A stretch of 64,000 bases of DNA from Chamaecyparis obtusa. Taxonomy: Eukaryota > Streptophyta > Pinopsida > Cupressales > Cupressaceae. Positions within the stretch are counted from its first letter, which is position 1; each line of letters opens with the position of its first letter. This document shows, in pieces, positions 27,701-41,056 of the stretch. Both the position numbers and the translations under genes were made by a program. Under the pieces are notes generated by a model that was given only the letters and a program-made list of their open reading frames with translations, was not told the origin of the DNA and ran no database searches. The stretch lies in assembly GCA_027943335.1 (NCBI GenBank), contig BSBK01005646.1, forward strand, positions 126,501-190,500, in the 5' to 3' direction.

Positions 27701-30700
27701 ACAATGTTAAATAGATGTCCATTGCACTAAACAGCCCCCGCATTGACTGTATATAGGTTGAAGTTACAGCTTTATCAAGTTATGAAGAGAAAGAAGAACT
27801 TTTCAAAGAGCAGGTAATAAGTTTTACTTATTTGTTGTAGAACTCTCTTATGTACCACTGGACAAATCTCAAAAATCAGAACTTGCAATTTGAGTTTAAT
27901 AAATGCCAAATCAGCTGGGTTTTGGAATACCTTGTTATGCAATCCTAGATTCCTATCCATGTTGAGCTATATTTTGGTAGCTTTTGAAAATCAGTTGGTA
28001 ACTATGCTTAGTTCTATTTCTTATTTGATTATTTTATATTCCTTGAGGAATTCATCCTTTAAGAATTCAGTGAAAGGGTTATCAGCATGTCTGCTCTTTG
28101 ATGTTTGTATAATACAGTGTAATTTATTCCTTGATGATGGTCAGTCATTTATCTAGAGTTTCATCTCAGTGATCATTAGCAGTGCTATATTTGCCTAGGT
28201 TGCTTTCCTCAGACACCGTTTTTTCAACTCCATTGCACCGGGTGGGCTTGCTGGTGACAGAAGAGCAGTTGTCCCTGGATCTGGTTTTCCATTCAGCATA
28301 CAGCAAATTTGGAAAATCATTAAAGAAAATAAAGACCTTGACTTGCCTGCTCATAAGGTTCCATCTCTTTGACTGTATTATGATTTTTTGACAAATGATA
28401 ACTAAGTTTTATCTCTTTTTTTTTATTACTACCATTTGACATTGGGTTTATGATAGGTTATGGTTGCAACTGTTCGATGTGAAGAGATTGCAAAAGAAAA
28501 AGTTGATCAATTGTCCATTGATGAGGTACTCCATCTGTGAATTATTATATTATGAATTATCATGTAGCAGGAAATTGAAGGAATATGTTCTGAATCAGCG
28601 TTTTGGGTGTTGGAACATCATGCTTTTTGATTAGTTGAATGTATTTTCCAGCATTTTTCTATTGGAGTGTTGTATGCAGGTTCATATTTTTAATTTTGTG
28701 TTTTTTTCACCTTCACTTATTCAAACCTACTTCAACATATAATTACTTGCCATGGTAGGATACAATTGTATTCAAAAGGCAAGCGTTTTCAATTAGTTTG
28801 TCAAATATCAAACTATTATTTTTCTCAAATTTTCTCATTAAGATGATTTTCAATGTTGAAAATTGTTTTGATTGGCTGTTCAATTCACCCTTGTTTTTTA
28901 CTTTAATTGATACACACAGTCACTAATGTTTCACAGTAAAGGACAATCTTATAGTAAAGCTCATCAATAGTGAGTGAGGCACAGATAAATATTTTTCATG
29001 TCAGACTATTGAAAATCTTAAAGTAATCCTGGAGTGTTGTATGCAGGTTCATATTTTTAATTTTGTGTTTTTTTCACCTTCACTCATTCAAACCTACTTC
29101 AACATATAATTACTTGCCATGGTAGGATACAATTGTATTCAAAAGGCAAGCGTTTTCAATTAGTTTGTCAAATATCAAACTATTATTTTTCTCAAATTTT
29201 CTCATTAAGATGATTTTCAATGTTGAAAATTGTTTTGATTGGCTGTTCAATTTACCCTTGTTTTTTACTTTAATTGATACACACAGTCACTAATGTTTCA
29301 CAGTAAAGGACAATCTTATAGTAAAGCTCATCAATAGTGAGTGAGGCACAGATAAATATTTTTCATGTCAGACTATTGAAAATCTTAAAGTAATCCTGGA
29401 TGAAATGAAATATAATTACTAATATTTGCTTTCTATGCATATCTATGTCAATAAAATGCCAGAAGGAATTTTTTTTTTCAAAGCACGCAGATTATTTGCA
29501 ATTCAGGAGGCAGATTACTCATCCAAATGGCCTCCTGAATGCAATTGTGATGTCAATTTGGCCCCCAAGTACTCTAAAAACTAAGTGACCTACTGGATTA
29601 GCCAATATTTTTACTTTTTCAATCCATTGTAGATTTGCAGAACACAACAAAATTTAACAAAACTAAAGGTGAACTTGACATCTTCAAGGCCTTGGATTCA
29701 ACCATGAGGTCCTTGAAACCCCAATATGCACCCAACAAATTCTTCAAGCCAAAACACGTCCCTTAGATTTTGGAAGGAGATTTCATATTTGGAGCTCTAA
29801 TACAATATAGGAGTAGATTGGTGACTCCTTATTCTTAACACCCCCATGAACCCTGCAAGACCAACTAGCTTACACAAGGGAGAATGGCAAGAATGGCTTG
29901 CTTCAAGAATGCAAGATTAATTGAATATTACAAATGGACATGAAAATATACACGAGAGGCATTGCTTATAAAGGCAAGGTGAGAGATACGATTAGACAAG
30001 ATTGTGACTTGTGTCATAATCCTATACAATGAGACCAAAGAAATAGAAATTGTGAATAATTGTAAAAATCAGAAATCAGTAGGCTTGCTGTTTTTTCCCT
30101 TTCAATGAATTGTGATTTTTTCCTGAATCATTGGCCCAGAACTTGGAGAGAGTTTTAGCATCTAAACATGCTGAAATACGGATAAAAGGGGTGAAAAACA
30201 GAGAAAAAATTGCCTGGGAAATGCTGATATTTTGTAGGATCAAGAAAACGGCTGTTAAACTCCTGGAACACAACGAACATCTACCACCCCATCATCCATC
30301 TTGATTTGCCAGGCGGTCAATTTGATCACGCGATGAAGTGCGGCGGATCAGTCAGTCCGAAGCTGTTAAATTTGTTATAATTCTTGGAAGCAGTTAATTC
30401 AATCTAGATGAGATGGGGTACAAGTCAAGTATGTAAGGGCGGACACTGTTGTCTGTTCTGGATGCTAAGCATGCAACTAGGGTTTTTCTTTTACTTATTT
30501 TAATATTAATATGGTTTTCTTTCTTTTTTAAATCTTTAGTATATTTATAATAATATAATATATTACATATAATTATACAATAATATTTATTATCATAAAG
30601 TAAGATAATATGGGATAATATAATTCTAATTACTAGTAATTATAATTATGCTATAATATTATAATAAAATATATAATATAATAATTATTATAATATAATT

Positions 30701-33700
30701 ATTATGATACAGTAATACAATTTTTGTCTTCGGATATGTAGTGTCGTGGTTTAAACTCTTCGTTGGTGAAGCGGCCACCAAGATTCAAACCCCTAGTGGG
30801 CCATTGTGCTTGCAGACCTTGTGCCTTCACTGGGCAATTGAGTTTGTGGGTTTGAACAAGTGTGGGGATGAGGTCCCCTGTTTATGGCCTCACCGATTCA
30901 TAACTGTCATATATATATATATATATATTTTGATTGTTAAATAGCAGCTAAAAGGGGCTGCACCCATATATTGATATCAAAATATATTAATTACATTGCC
31001 ATTTGGCTATCTATGGCCTATTCATGCTTAGATTGTCTCAGACCAGACAACACCCTGTATATATACAAAATTTTTTGATCATTAAATAGCAGCTAAAAGG
31101 GGCTGCTCTCATATATTGATATCAAAATATATTACATTGCCATTTGGCTATCTAGGGCCTATTCATGCTTAGATTGTCTCAGACCAGACAACACCCTGCT
31201 TACATTTGAACCCTATTATTAGCATTTTTGTCAAAACCCAATGATTATATCTTATACAGCCTTTGATGAAAACAAAATGCTGACAAACCTATATTGTTAC
31301 TGTAAACTAACATCCCCCCAAACCCCCCAGACCAAAGACATCCTTGTAATAGTAGAACTAGAAACAGAGAAAACAAACCAGAGAACAAACCCTATTTCTG
31401 GGTCCTTGCTCTGACTTTAACTAGATAGCTAGGACCACAATCCACATGGACCTCCATTTCAACCTTTTCCCATTGTCCTTCACCTTCAGAATCCAGCTCC
31501 TTAATCTCAGGTCCAGAATCCTCCTCACCATCTTTCACCAGTCCCTCAACTTACATATACTCCTACATCTAACCGTCTCCTCCAGTAGTAGCAAGTCCCA
31601 TCACCTTCTTCATGAAAGCAATGTCATGGAAAATCGTCTCCTTTCTGCCCTAAAATGCAAATGGCTCCAATGAAAAAATGAGGGGCATTTTCTTTTCCTC
31701 ACTGGCTTTGCACTTCACCACATAATAATCTTTTGGGGGTGGAATAAGTCTATTCTCATCCTCTTTGGCCAATACATCATCCAATTCTCCGAGGTAGTTG
31801 ATTACCACACCTCTAAGAAGGTTGTAGGAAACATTGCGGATATATTACTATTCACTCTATACCTATGCTTGGCCTCCAAGAATTTATCTCCTAGAATAGC
31901 CTCAACAACATGCATTACTGGTATGTGCCCAGAGAGAAAAACGTGCTTGAACTATTTCTCAAAGATCTTGCCTAAAAAAAACAATTGACGCTTTTTGGAA
32001 ATTAGATGAATTGGGGTGTCCATGGTCAACTTATATTTGACAATACTCACAATGGCCTGCAGATAAATAGCCACATCCAACTTGTCCTCGTCCTTAGACA
32101 TGCTTATTTGTCTGTTTTTCTTGTAAAGAATCTTATTATCCGCCTTTTTCATCATCATATCCACCAAATCTGCAAGATTTTGAGGTTGATGAAATATGAT
32201 TAACACTTCTGTCAAGCATGTTTCCAATGCATGGGTATTAATCATATTGTGGTATGTTGGCTAGAGGGTCAACCCCCACCTTGTATTTGTTGATATTTTG
32301 GCCTTTCGGCAAATATCTTACACCTTGGATAATGACAATAAATATATAGAGTATATATTTATTAGTATAATTCGATACATAAATAATAATATTAAATATA
32401 AGGAAATATTTAATCTTTATTGTTTATCAATTATATATGCTGAATGACTTAATTTAAATAAAGGGCCCAAGTCAGCCTATTGGGAAAGTGTATGTTATTT
32501 AAAATACCTAAGTTGGCCCTCTTAAAGAGGCACCACATTTGCATATATAATGAAGATTGAATTTTGGAGAAGAAGTACCAAAAACATAATGTGCTTCTTT
32601 CTCCCAAGGGCGAATTTGGAGCAGACAAAGGGCGAAATTGGAGCAGACCTAGGGCAAACAGCTGCTGCCCTAAGAATGGCGAACTAGGGCAGAATGATGC
32701 CCTACAAAGTGGCGAACTCAATGTACTATGTTGCAGTTTGGCTATGCATCGAATTCACCTCAGCGAATTCACCATTAAGGAGCAGATCTCAGTCCAAGGC
32801 AGCAGCGAATTCTCTGCCCTAAATGCAACAGAATTAAGTGAGGATTCTAGGGCATTGTAGAAGCCCTAAGTGGGCTGACTTGGCACCTACATCTTGGAGA
32901 AATAAAGGCACTAATTTGAGGACAAATTCAGAACCTAAATTCGGGTACTATCTCTCCTTGCTTGTGCATATTATATTTGATCTTGCACTTAGTGTTTGGA
33001 AGTCATCTATAGTTTGATTATCCCTAGGTAAATCTGAAAAATACTAACATGGTATCAGAGCTACGGTAGAGAAAAGATCCATTTCAGATTTAGGAATTCA
33101 AACTAATTCTTTCAAAACTAAGAATCTTTATGGCAATTGGGGTTTGGTCTGAAATTGTAATGAGGGTTTTGATTTACAATTGGTTGCCTCTATGGGAAAT
33201 CTCATTAAATATCTTTTTGATCTAGAGGGAGTAGATCATCCTGAGATTAAGTGCATGACATGTATGATTCAGAGGGAGTATATTGGACTCTAGTGATAGG
33301 ATCATATCTGAATTCAGATACATACATCACATAGTATTGCACTTACCTTCATCTTGTTTGACATTTGATTTGTAGGAAGTACACTTGGCACATCAATCCT
33401 ACAACATTGATTCATTGGTTATAAATTACTTTGGCATGTATGTAATTATCTGTAGATTATAATTACAGATTGGATCAACTATTTGGAATAGTTGATTGAC
33501 AGCATACCTTGCATTAGTTTTGCATTGGCATATGTCTTATATGATGACATTCATAGTTATGTGTAGGAAGCACACCTTTCATTGGTATATTGCAATTAAC
33601 TTGGTCATGTATGAGTGGTACATGCCTAGCTGATTGGCACATCAAATTGTCATAGCTGAGATGTCTGAAAAGAATATGATTCTTCATGTATAGCTGATTG

Positions 33701-36700
33701 AAATAGCTATTTGATATATCTGCTTAGTTGATTAACTTATAGCAGCAGATCTGGCATTGTGAAATACTCTGCCCAGGCATAGGTTATACTTTACGCTGTT
33801 ATAGAGGAACATACACAGCTGATTGCTAGTATAACCTTGTATGTATTGACTTTATGTTACTGTGACTGCACATTGGCATATATTTGGTATTTCTAGATCA
33901 TACTTGATATTAGCAGCACTACTTCACATTAAGTAAAGTCTCATGTTGCATTACATTGGTTTTCTTTTGCATATATATGAACATGCTTCCGATATTCATG
34001 ATTGAATTATTCTTGTTCTATGAGGGAACTACATTTAGATATATGCATAGGTCATGCACATATGGATTCATGTTGCCCTGACTAGTTTTAAATGGAGTCT
34101 AGCTTAAGAGGGAGTTTTATTATGGGCTCACTTACATCTGGTATAAACCTCTCCCTTCTACATGAGTAGGAACATTCCCTATTGGCATAGCTTATGATTG
34201 TATGTAACATTCATAGCTGATTGGAATGTCTGTTTAGCTTGGATGGTTATGTATGAGGAACATACCTTACTCTATGACACGCTGTTATGTATAGGGAACT
34301 TATACAGCTGATTGTGAGTATAATTGATTAACTATTTTACATTGATGCATGAGTGCATACATTATTGGTTAATGAATGTAGAAACATACTTTACATTATG
34401 TTATGTATGGGAAACATACTTTATATTGCCTTGACACATTTCTGTTATGGGATTATACTTTACATTGGCATATGTTGTGTTGGCATATTTTATGTATGTA
34501 TGGAAACATACATTATGACACTTAGAGATAATGTTATGGTATGCATACTATATATGGATATATGTTATGCTTTGTTTTATGTATTCATGGTTATTGATCA
34601 TATATATATGTGTGAATACATTTCTTTATAGTAGGAACTATAATACATATCTAACTTGAATTTTATGATCATATTGGTTAATCTTATACTTATGTGGATT
34701 CATGAGATGAGGTTTTGTTTATGAGATTCATGTGGTTATGATTATTCATCTGGATATACTTATGTTTTTGGTTAAGTTATTCTTATGAGTTGAAGAATAT
34801 CATTTGATGTTCTTCGAGTCCAGGGGACTTGTGGATCAGGGGTCCACATTTGCATGGATCAGGGATCCATTGCCAAGTAATTGGTGAGACATCATGGATT
34901 TGATGTCAAAAGTCCATTATTCCGAGCAATTGGTGAGACATCATGGATTTGATGTCAAAAGTCCATTACTTCGAGCAATTGGTGAGACATCATGGATTTG
35001 ATGTCAAAAGACCATTGCCCTGAGCACTTGGTGAATATCATGGACTTGATATTCGAGAGACCAATGCTCTGGATATCATGGAGTTGATATCCTTTGAGTC
35101 TTGGAGACTCATGGATCAGGGATCCACAATTGAGTATTTGGTAACATCATGGACTTGATGATACCATGAATATCATAGAGTTAATATTCTAAATTCTTGA
35201 GTCATGGGACTCGTGGATCTGAGAAAGCCACATCTGGATAGTAAAACATCATGTACTTGATGTTGGTATGATGTTGGTATGATGTCATGGATTTGACATC
35301 TCTTGAGTCTTGGTGACTTGTGGATTTAGTTATCCACAAAGTGGATGGTATACATCATGGACTTGATGATACCTTGAATATTATGGACTTGATATTCAAA
35401 ATAGTCAAGGAGACTAGTGGATTTAGGAAATTCACAAATTGATTGGATATCATGGTCTAATATTCTTGGGCTGATATTCTTGGGTCTAGGTGACCAAAGG
35501 ATCTAGGAGATCCACATTTGGATGGTAAGCATCATATGATATGATGTTTCTCATATGAATATGAGATATATGGTGATGAAGAACAATTGTGTTCTCACTA
35601 TACCTTGTAGATAGAGATCTACTATCATAGATGAGAGATCTATGGCTTCATTGGATTAGGAATCCATTTTTTGTTATGTCTTGAATCTCAAAGACTCATG
35701 GATTTAGGAAATCCACATCCAGTTGGTAAACATCTTGTTACCATGATTTTCATATGGATATGAAATCTATGGTTGGAAATGATGTAAGAACATATGTGTT
35801 CTACCTATCATAGATATGAGATCTATGATTCAATTGGATATGGAATCCATGTTTATGTTTTTGGCATCTCTATCAAGGGTGATAGAGGGAGATCATTGGG
35901 TTGATCTTTGCCTCAAGTCCAAGAGGGAGTGTTGATATTTTGGCCTTTCGGCAAATATCTTACACCTTGGATAATGACAATAAATATATAGAGTATATAT
36001 TTTAAAATTTTATTAATATAATTCGATACATAAATAATAATATTAAATATAAGGAAATATTTAATATTTATTGTTTATCAATTATATATGCTGAATGACT
36101 TAATTTAAATAAAGGGCCTAAGTCGGCCTATTGGGAAAGTGTATGTTATTTAAAATACCTATGTCAGCCCTCTTAAAGAGGCACCACATTTGGATATATA
36201 ATGAAGATCAATTTTGGAGTACCAAAAACATAATGTGCTTCTTTCTCCCAAGGGCGAATTTGGAGCAGACAAAGGGCGAAATTGGAGCAGACCTAGGGCA
36301 AATAGCTGCTGCCCTAAGAATGGCGAACTAGGGCAGAATGATGCCCTACAAAGTGGCAAACTTAGTGTTCTATGTTGCAGTTCGGCTATGCATCAGGCAA
36401 CAACGAATACCATTGAGGAGGCAGTGAATCATCTCAGCGAATTCACCATTAAGGAGCAAATCTCAGTCCAAGGCAGCAGCGAATTCTCTGCCCTAAATGC
36501 AGTAGAATTAAGTGAGGATTCTAGGGCACTGTAGAAGCCCTAAGTGGGCTGACTTGACACCTGCTTCTTGGAGAAATAAAGGCACTAATTTGAGGACAAA
36601 TTCAGAACCTAAATTCGGGTACTATCTCTCCTTGCTTGTGCATATTATATTTGATCTTGTGCTTAGTGTTTGGAAGTCATCTATAGTTTGATTATCCCTA

Positions 36701-37057
36701 GGTAAATCTGAAAATTACTAACAGTATTGAAATTCCCTTTTGGATCTTTGGTACATTCCTCACATCTATATAGTACAATCGTCAATGCATATAGGATAGT
36801 CATTAATCATTTTCGGTCATGCTTGCTTGATATAGGTGATACTAACACCTTCATTGTCTAGTGTATTGTTATTACTTTGCTTTGTCATCCATGTAATCAA
36901 GATCTTGTCATTTTAGATACTCTTTTGGCCAATTCATATGCAATAGAATTGTCCTCTCGATGAACATGCAAAACCTTTGTTGATGTATAGCATCAGTCGA
37001 AGTGATACTGAGCATTTGAATTCATGAACATTATTTTATGCATTATAATATTGATAA

Positions 37058-37097
<40 letters not shown>

Positions 37098-40000
37098 TTG
37101 ATTATTCATAGATGGCTTTACTTATCAAATCAGGCTCTTATCATTAAAGAGACTATTGTGTTATTGGGGCTCTTGAATATATTTGTTACTGCCGCAAACT
37201 AATTGTATTTGTTATGCACCGATCAGTTATCAATTATGCCAATGTAGAGACATGACTCTCTTCATATATATAACACAGAGCAATCGTGGAGGACTGATAT
37301 CAATTACAAGGCATATATAGTCCCAGCAATCACTCTCTTTCCAGCAAAACAAAGACATTACTCAAAGACAAGTTTATCGATCCTTCATTGTTATTCAAGT
37401 TTGAATATTGACATCTCACACAGGCTGCCACTCTAGTTTGAAGATCTGCATCATTAAGAACAAGACAGTCAAAACTGTTATATCAGTAAGTAAATCTGAA
37501 TTTGTACAGTCTGCAATTATAGTTTATATCTCTATCAGAGATCCTGCATTTACATGGTATCAGAGCCATCCTGATAGAAAATTCTCTTATTCAGAATTAA
37601 AATTAAAATCTCAGATTTATCAATATTAGAATTTTATCCTCAAATTCAAAATGGTTAATCATGTAAGATTAGAGGATGGAGCATAAGATCAAAGTCATAA
37701 TTAATAAATAAGAAGATATAAGATACACAGATCAGCACTCCTGCAGACAAGTAGAGAAGACGTGGATCCTTCCAACCTAGACAACAAATTAAAGACATAT
37801 ATAATCACCGAAGACCAACCAACGGAGAGGAGCAGAGGAAATGCAATCCATCTCCAATAATCAGTGAGACAATAAGTACAATGTATCGACTTACCAACCT
37901 TAGCAATATCCACACTGTGGTATCTCTCTATTATGAGAGAGATCGATCATAACTAATATGTCGGCTAAGTGTCAAAGAAGACTCTCGAAACAACGATAAT
38001 CATTTGCAAAGAACATGTTTAATAATAACGAACAATTATGCGATTACGCAATGGTCATGATCGAAGAGGTGTAATTAAGTGTTGAATGGCTGTGATTCAT
38101 TCCTTCCTCATCACTCTTCACGGGTATAAGAAGTCATTCAACTTGTTTTCTCAAGAGCCAACAATGCCTAAATACTACACATGTTAATAACAGAGTTGGT
38201 ATTGATTGTAAGTTTATCCATAATCATCGGCAAAAACATAGATTACTAATTTTAGTGAATACTAATGTCGTTGATGATAATAAATTTATCAACGGGTTCA
38301 TAATACCATTCGGATCAGGTCTACCTTCAAGACATGTTATATTGAGTTTGATGACATCAAGAATCATATATTATATAGGTCAGAAAATCGGTTAAGACAT
38401 AAAGGGTATTGATAATATGCAGAAGGCACAAATTAATAAGTGAGTAATTAACTACTCGAAGTTCATTGACAATCGGTAAACAGATGACAGGCATCTTTCC
38501 AAAGTAAAGATTGGTCAATCCTTGACTTCGATAAATATTACAGAAACTACAATTCGACCCAAATAAGTCGACTAAGCAATGACTAGCTTTGACTATCAAT
38601 AACCATTCACGACAGTACTTGATCATCCATTCATCACTCAAAAACAGTAAGTGAAAGGTTGATTAGATAGAGATCATTGCATAATGTTCTAAAGGAGATA
38701 TCCAATAAAAGAGATTTACCAATGTCAAAGTAAAAGCTTCATCTTTAAACACATCGTTATGATGAGATAAATCAGAAATAACAAATACACAAAAGTTATT
38801 AATATTTCAAATATAGGAGAGAATATACCCAAAATATGGAGGACAACATAGCGGGAGAAACAATCTGATCTTGAGAGAGACCGACATCACCTTCGTATGC
38901 ATACAAATCAAATCAGATTCTATATCAAAACTCAAGGAAGTTAAAATAATCTATGGTTAATCTATAAGCTATCATTCATTTCAAATGTTCACTTGCTAGA
39001 TCTATTGCATGAGTGGATATAATTCATAATCCCTAGCAAGGGTATTGATGTAAAATAATCATGACTTTGTACTTATTCACACAGACCTATGTGGTCCTAT
39101 GTCTGTACCTTCCCTAAATGGGTGTCTCTATTATGTAATTTTTTTATTGATGACTATTCTAGAAGAACTTGGATATTCTTCCTCAAACAAAAGGAATCAA
39201 TTGAAAAATTATCAAAATTCAAAGAATTCAAAGCTCTAGTTGAAAACCAGTCTGGACAGAAAATAAAAACTCTAAGATTAGACAATGGAGGTGAATATAT
39301 CTATGAAATTTTCAAAAATTTTGCATTACTGTTGGGATTAAGAGGGAGTATTCTGTACCATATAATCCTCAACAGAATGGAGTTGCAAAACATAAAAATA
39401 GATCAATTATTGAATCAGCCAGAGCAATGATGCATGACCAAAATCTTCATACTGGGCTAAAGCATCTAGCACTGCAATTTATATTCAAAATAGATGTCCT
39501 CACTCAATATTAGAAAACACCACTCCTGAAGAAGTATTTTCGGGTATCAAACCAGACCTAAGTCACCTAAGAATATTTGGGTGTCCTGTTTATATTCATA
39601 TTTCTATAGAGAAAAGAACAAAACTAGAACCATCTGGAAAGAAGGGAATACTCATTGGATACAGTGAAACAACCAAAGGCTATAGGATCTATGTTCTGGG
39701 TCAAAGAACAATTGAGATCAGTAGAGATGTTAAATTTGAAGAAGATATTGCCTTAAATCTTTCTAAGAACATTGATGAACCACATAGAGAACCTTCCACT
39801 GAAGATCACCCAGTAGAAAATGAGAGCGAGAATGATACTGAACCTCCTTCACCTACTATCTCAAATTCAGAGAATATTAAAAATGCTAACAACAAAAAGA
39901 GGCCACTTTGGGCTAAGAAAATGATAGAAGAGAATCATGTTGAACCTGATGAAGTAATCAGAGAAAGCAAGAAAACAAGAAACCAGTCATGTTAGGTGGC

Positions 40001-40988
40001 ACTATTAACTGAACTTATCAAAACAGAACCTTCAAATGTTGAAGAAGCCTTATCAAGCAAGCCTTGGAAAGAAGCAATGATTGAAGAATATAATTCAATA
40101 CTAAAAATTGATGTATACGCAGACCTAAGAACAAATCAGTTGTTTCTTCTAAGTGGCTTTACAAAATCAAGCATGCACCTGACGACAACATTGAAAAATA
40201 CAGAGCTAGAGAAGCTGTATGGTTACAAAAATTACTAGTTGATTTGTTTAAGAAGCCTCTAAAGTCAACTATCATTAACTGCGATAATCAGAGCTGTATC
40301 AAGCTTTCAGCTAATCCAGTTTTTTCACAATCGATCTAAGCATATATTGAAATACCTTATCATTACATTAGAGATATGGTAGATCGAGGTGTTATCAAAC
40401 TGGAGTACATAAGTACAAATGAGAAAGTAACGGATGTTTTTACCAAACCTCTTGCCAAAGTGAAATTGGAATACTTCAGAGGAAAACTTGGTATGATTAA
40501 ATTGTAATGTTGAATATTGAATTTAATTTATATGTGTTTATGCTTCTATGGTTGTTTAGTTGCATCAAATATGTAATGAAAGGTGATGATCTTTCATGGA
40601 CATATATATTCAGAAGGTAATCTTTGTAAGGTGACGATCTTGCAAATGATAGGCCTGTTATTATGACAGTTTTGTTCCGGATACGCTGGAAGTCATTGAT
40701 AATGAATGCATTATAATTACTCTAGATATTGTTTTGGACAATTAGAAATCATAATATATGTTATGATAATGTTCATAACATGGTGATTCTAATTATTTGA
40801 CAAGTCACTATTTCAGAGTGTTAAAGTCAGATAATGTGTTGTGTATAGATATCCTTAATACTGATATCTCATAAAGTTTATGTCACTTCTCCCTTGCTAA
40901 GAGGGAGTGTTGATGTATAGCATCAGTCGAAGTGATATTGAGCATTTGAATTCATGAACATTATTTTATGCATTATATTATTGATAAA

Positions 40989-41056
<68 letters not shown>

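Larger units (their letters stand above)
32288..36723 (+). mobile_element. Complete non-autonomous LTR retrotransposon
   Basis: Two LTRs (32288-33049 and 35930-36723) begin TGTTGATATTTTGG and end CTAACA. GTATT flanks both sides (32283-32287 and 36724-36728). A tRNA-Met-type primer site tggtatcagag starts at 33050, and a purine tract (aagagggag) precedes the 3' LTR. The 2.9-kb interior has no gag or pol frame, so it must use proteins from a relative. The adjacent Ty1/copia element uses the same primer site. The interior is unusually rich in hairpins. The LTRs are alike apart from short indels, indicating a fairly young insertion. Confidence 0.95.

Noticed and set aside
30741..30944. A tRNA gene
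   Set aside because: Only a B-box-like stretch is present; no acceptor stem or cloverleaf can be formed.
34881..35005. Regularly spaced 49-bp repeats as a CRISPR array
   Set aside because: Only three units, no unique spacers, inside a plant LTR retrotransposon; better explained by the hairpin array.
35636..35827. Hairpins as microRNA precursors
   Set aside because: Arms are only 6-8 bp, far shorter than a plant microRNA duplex.
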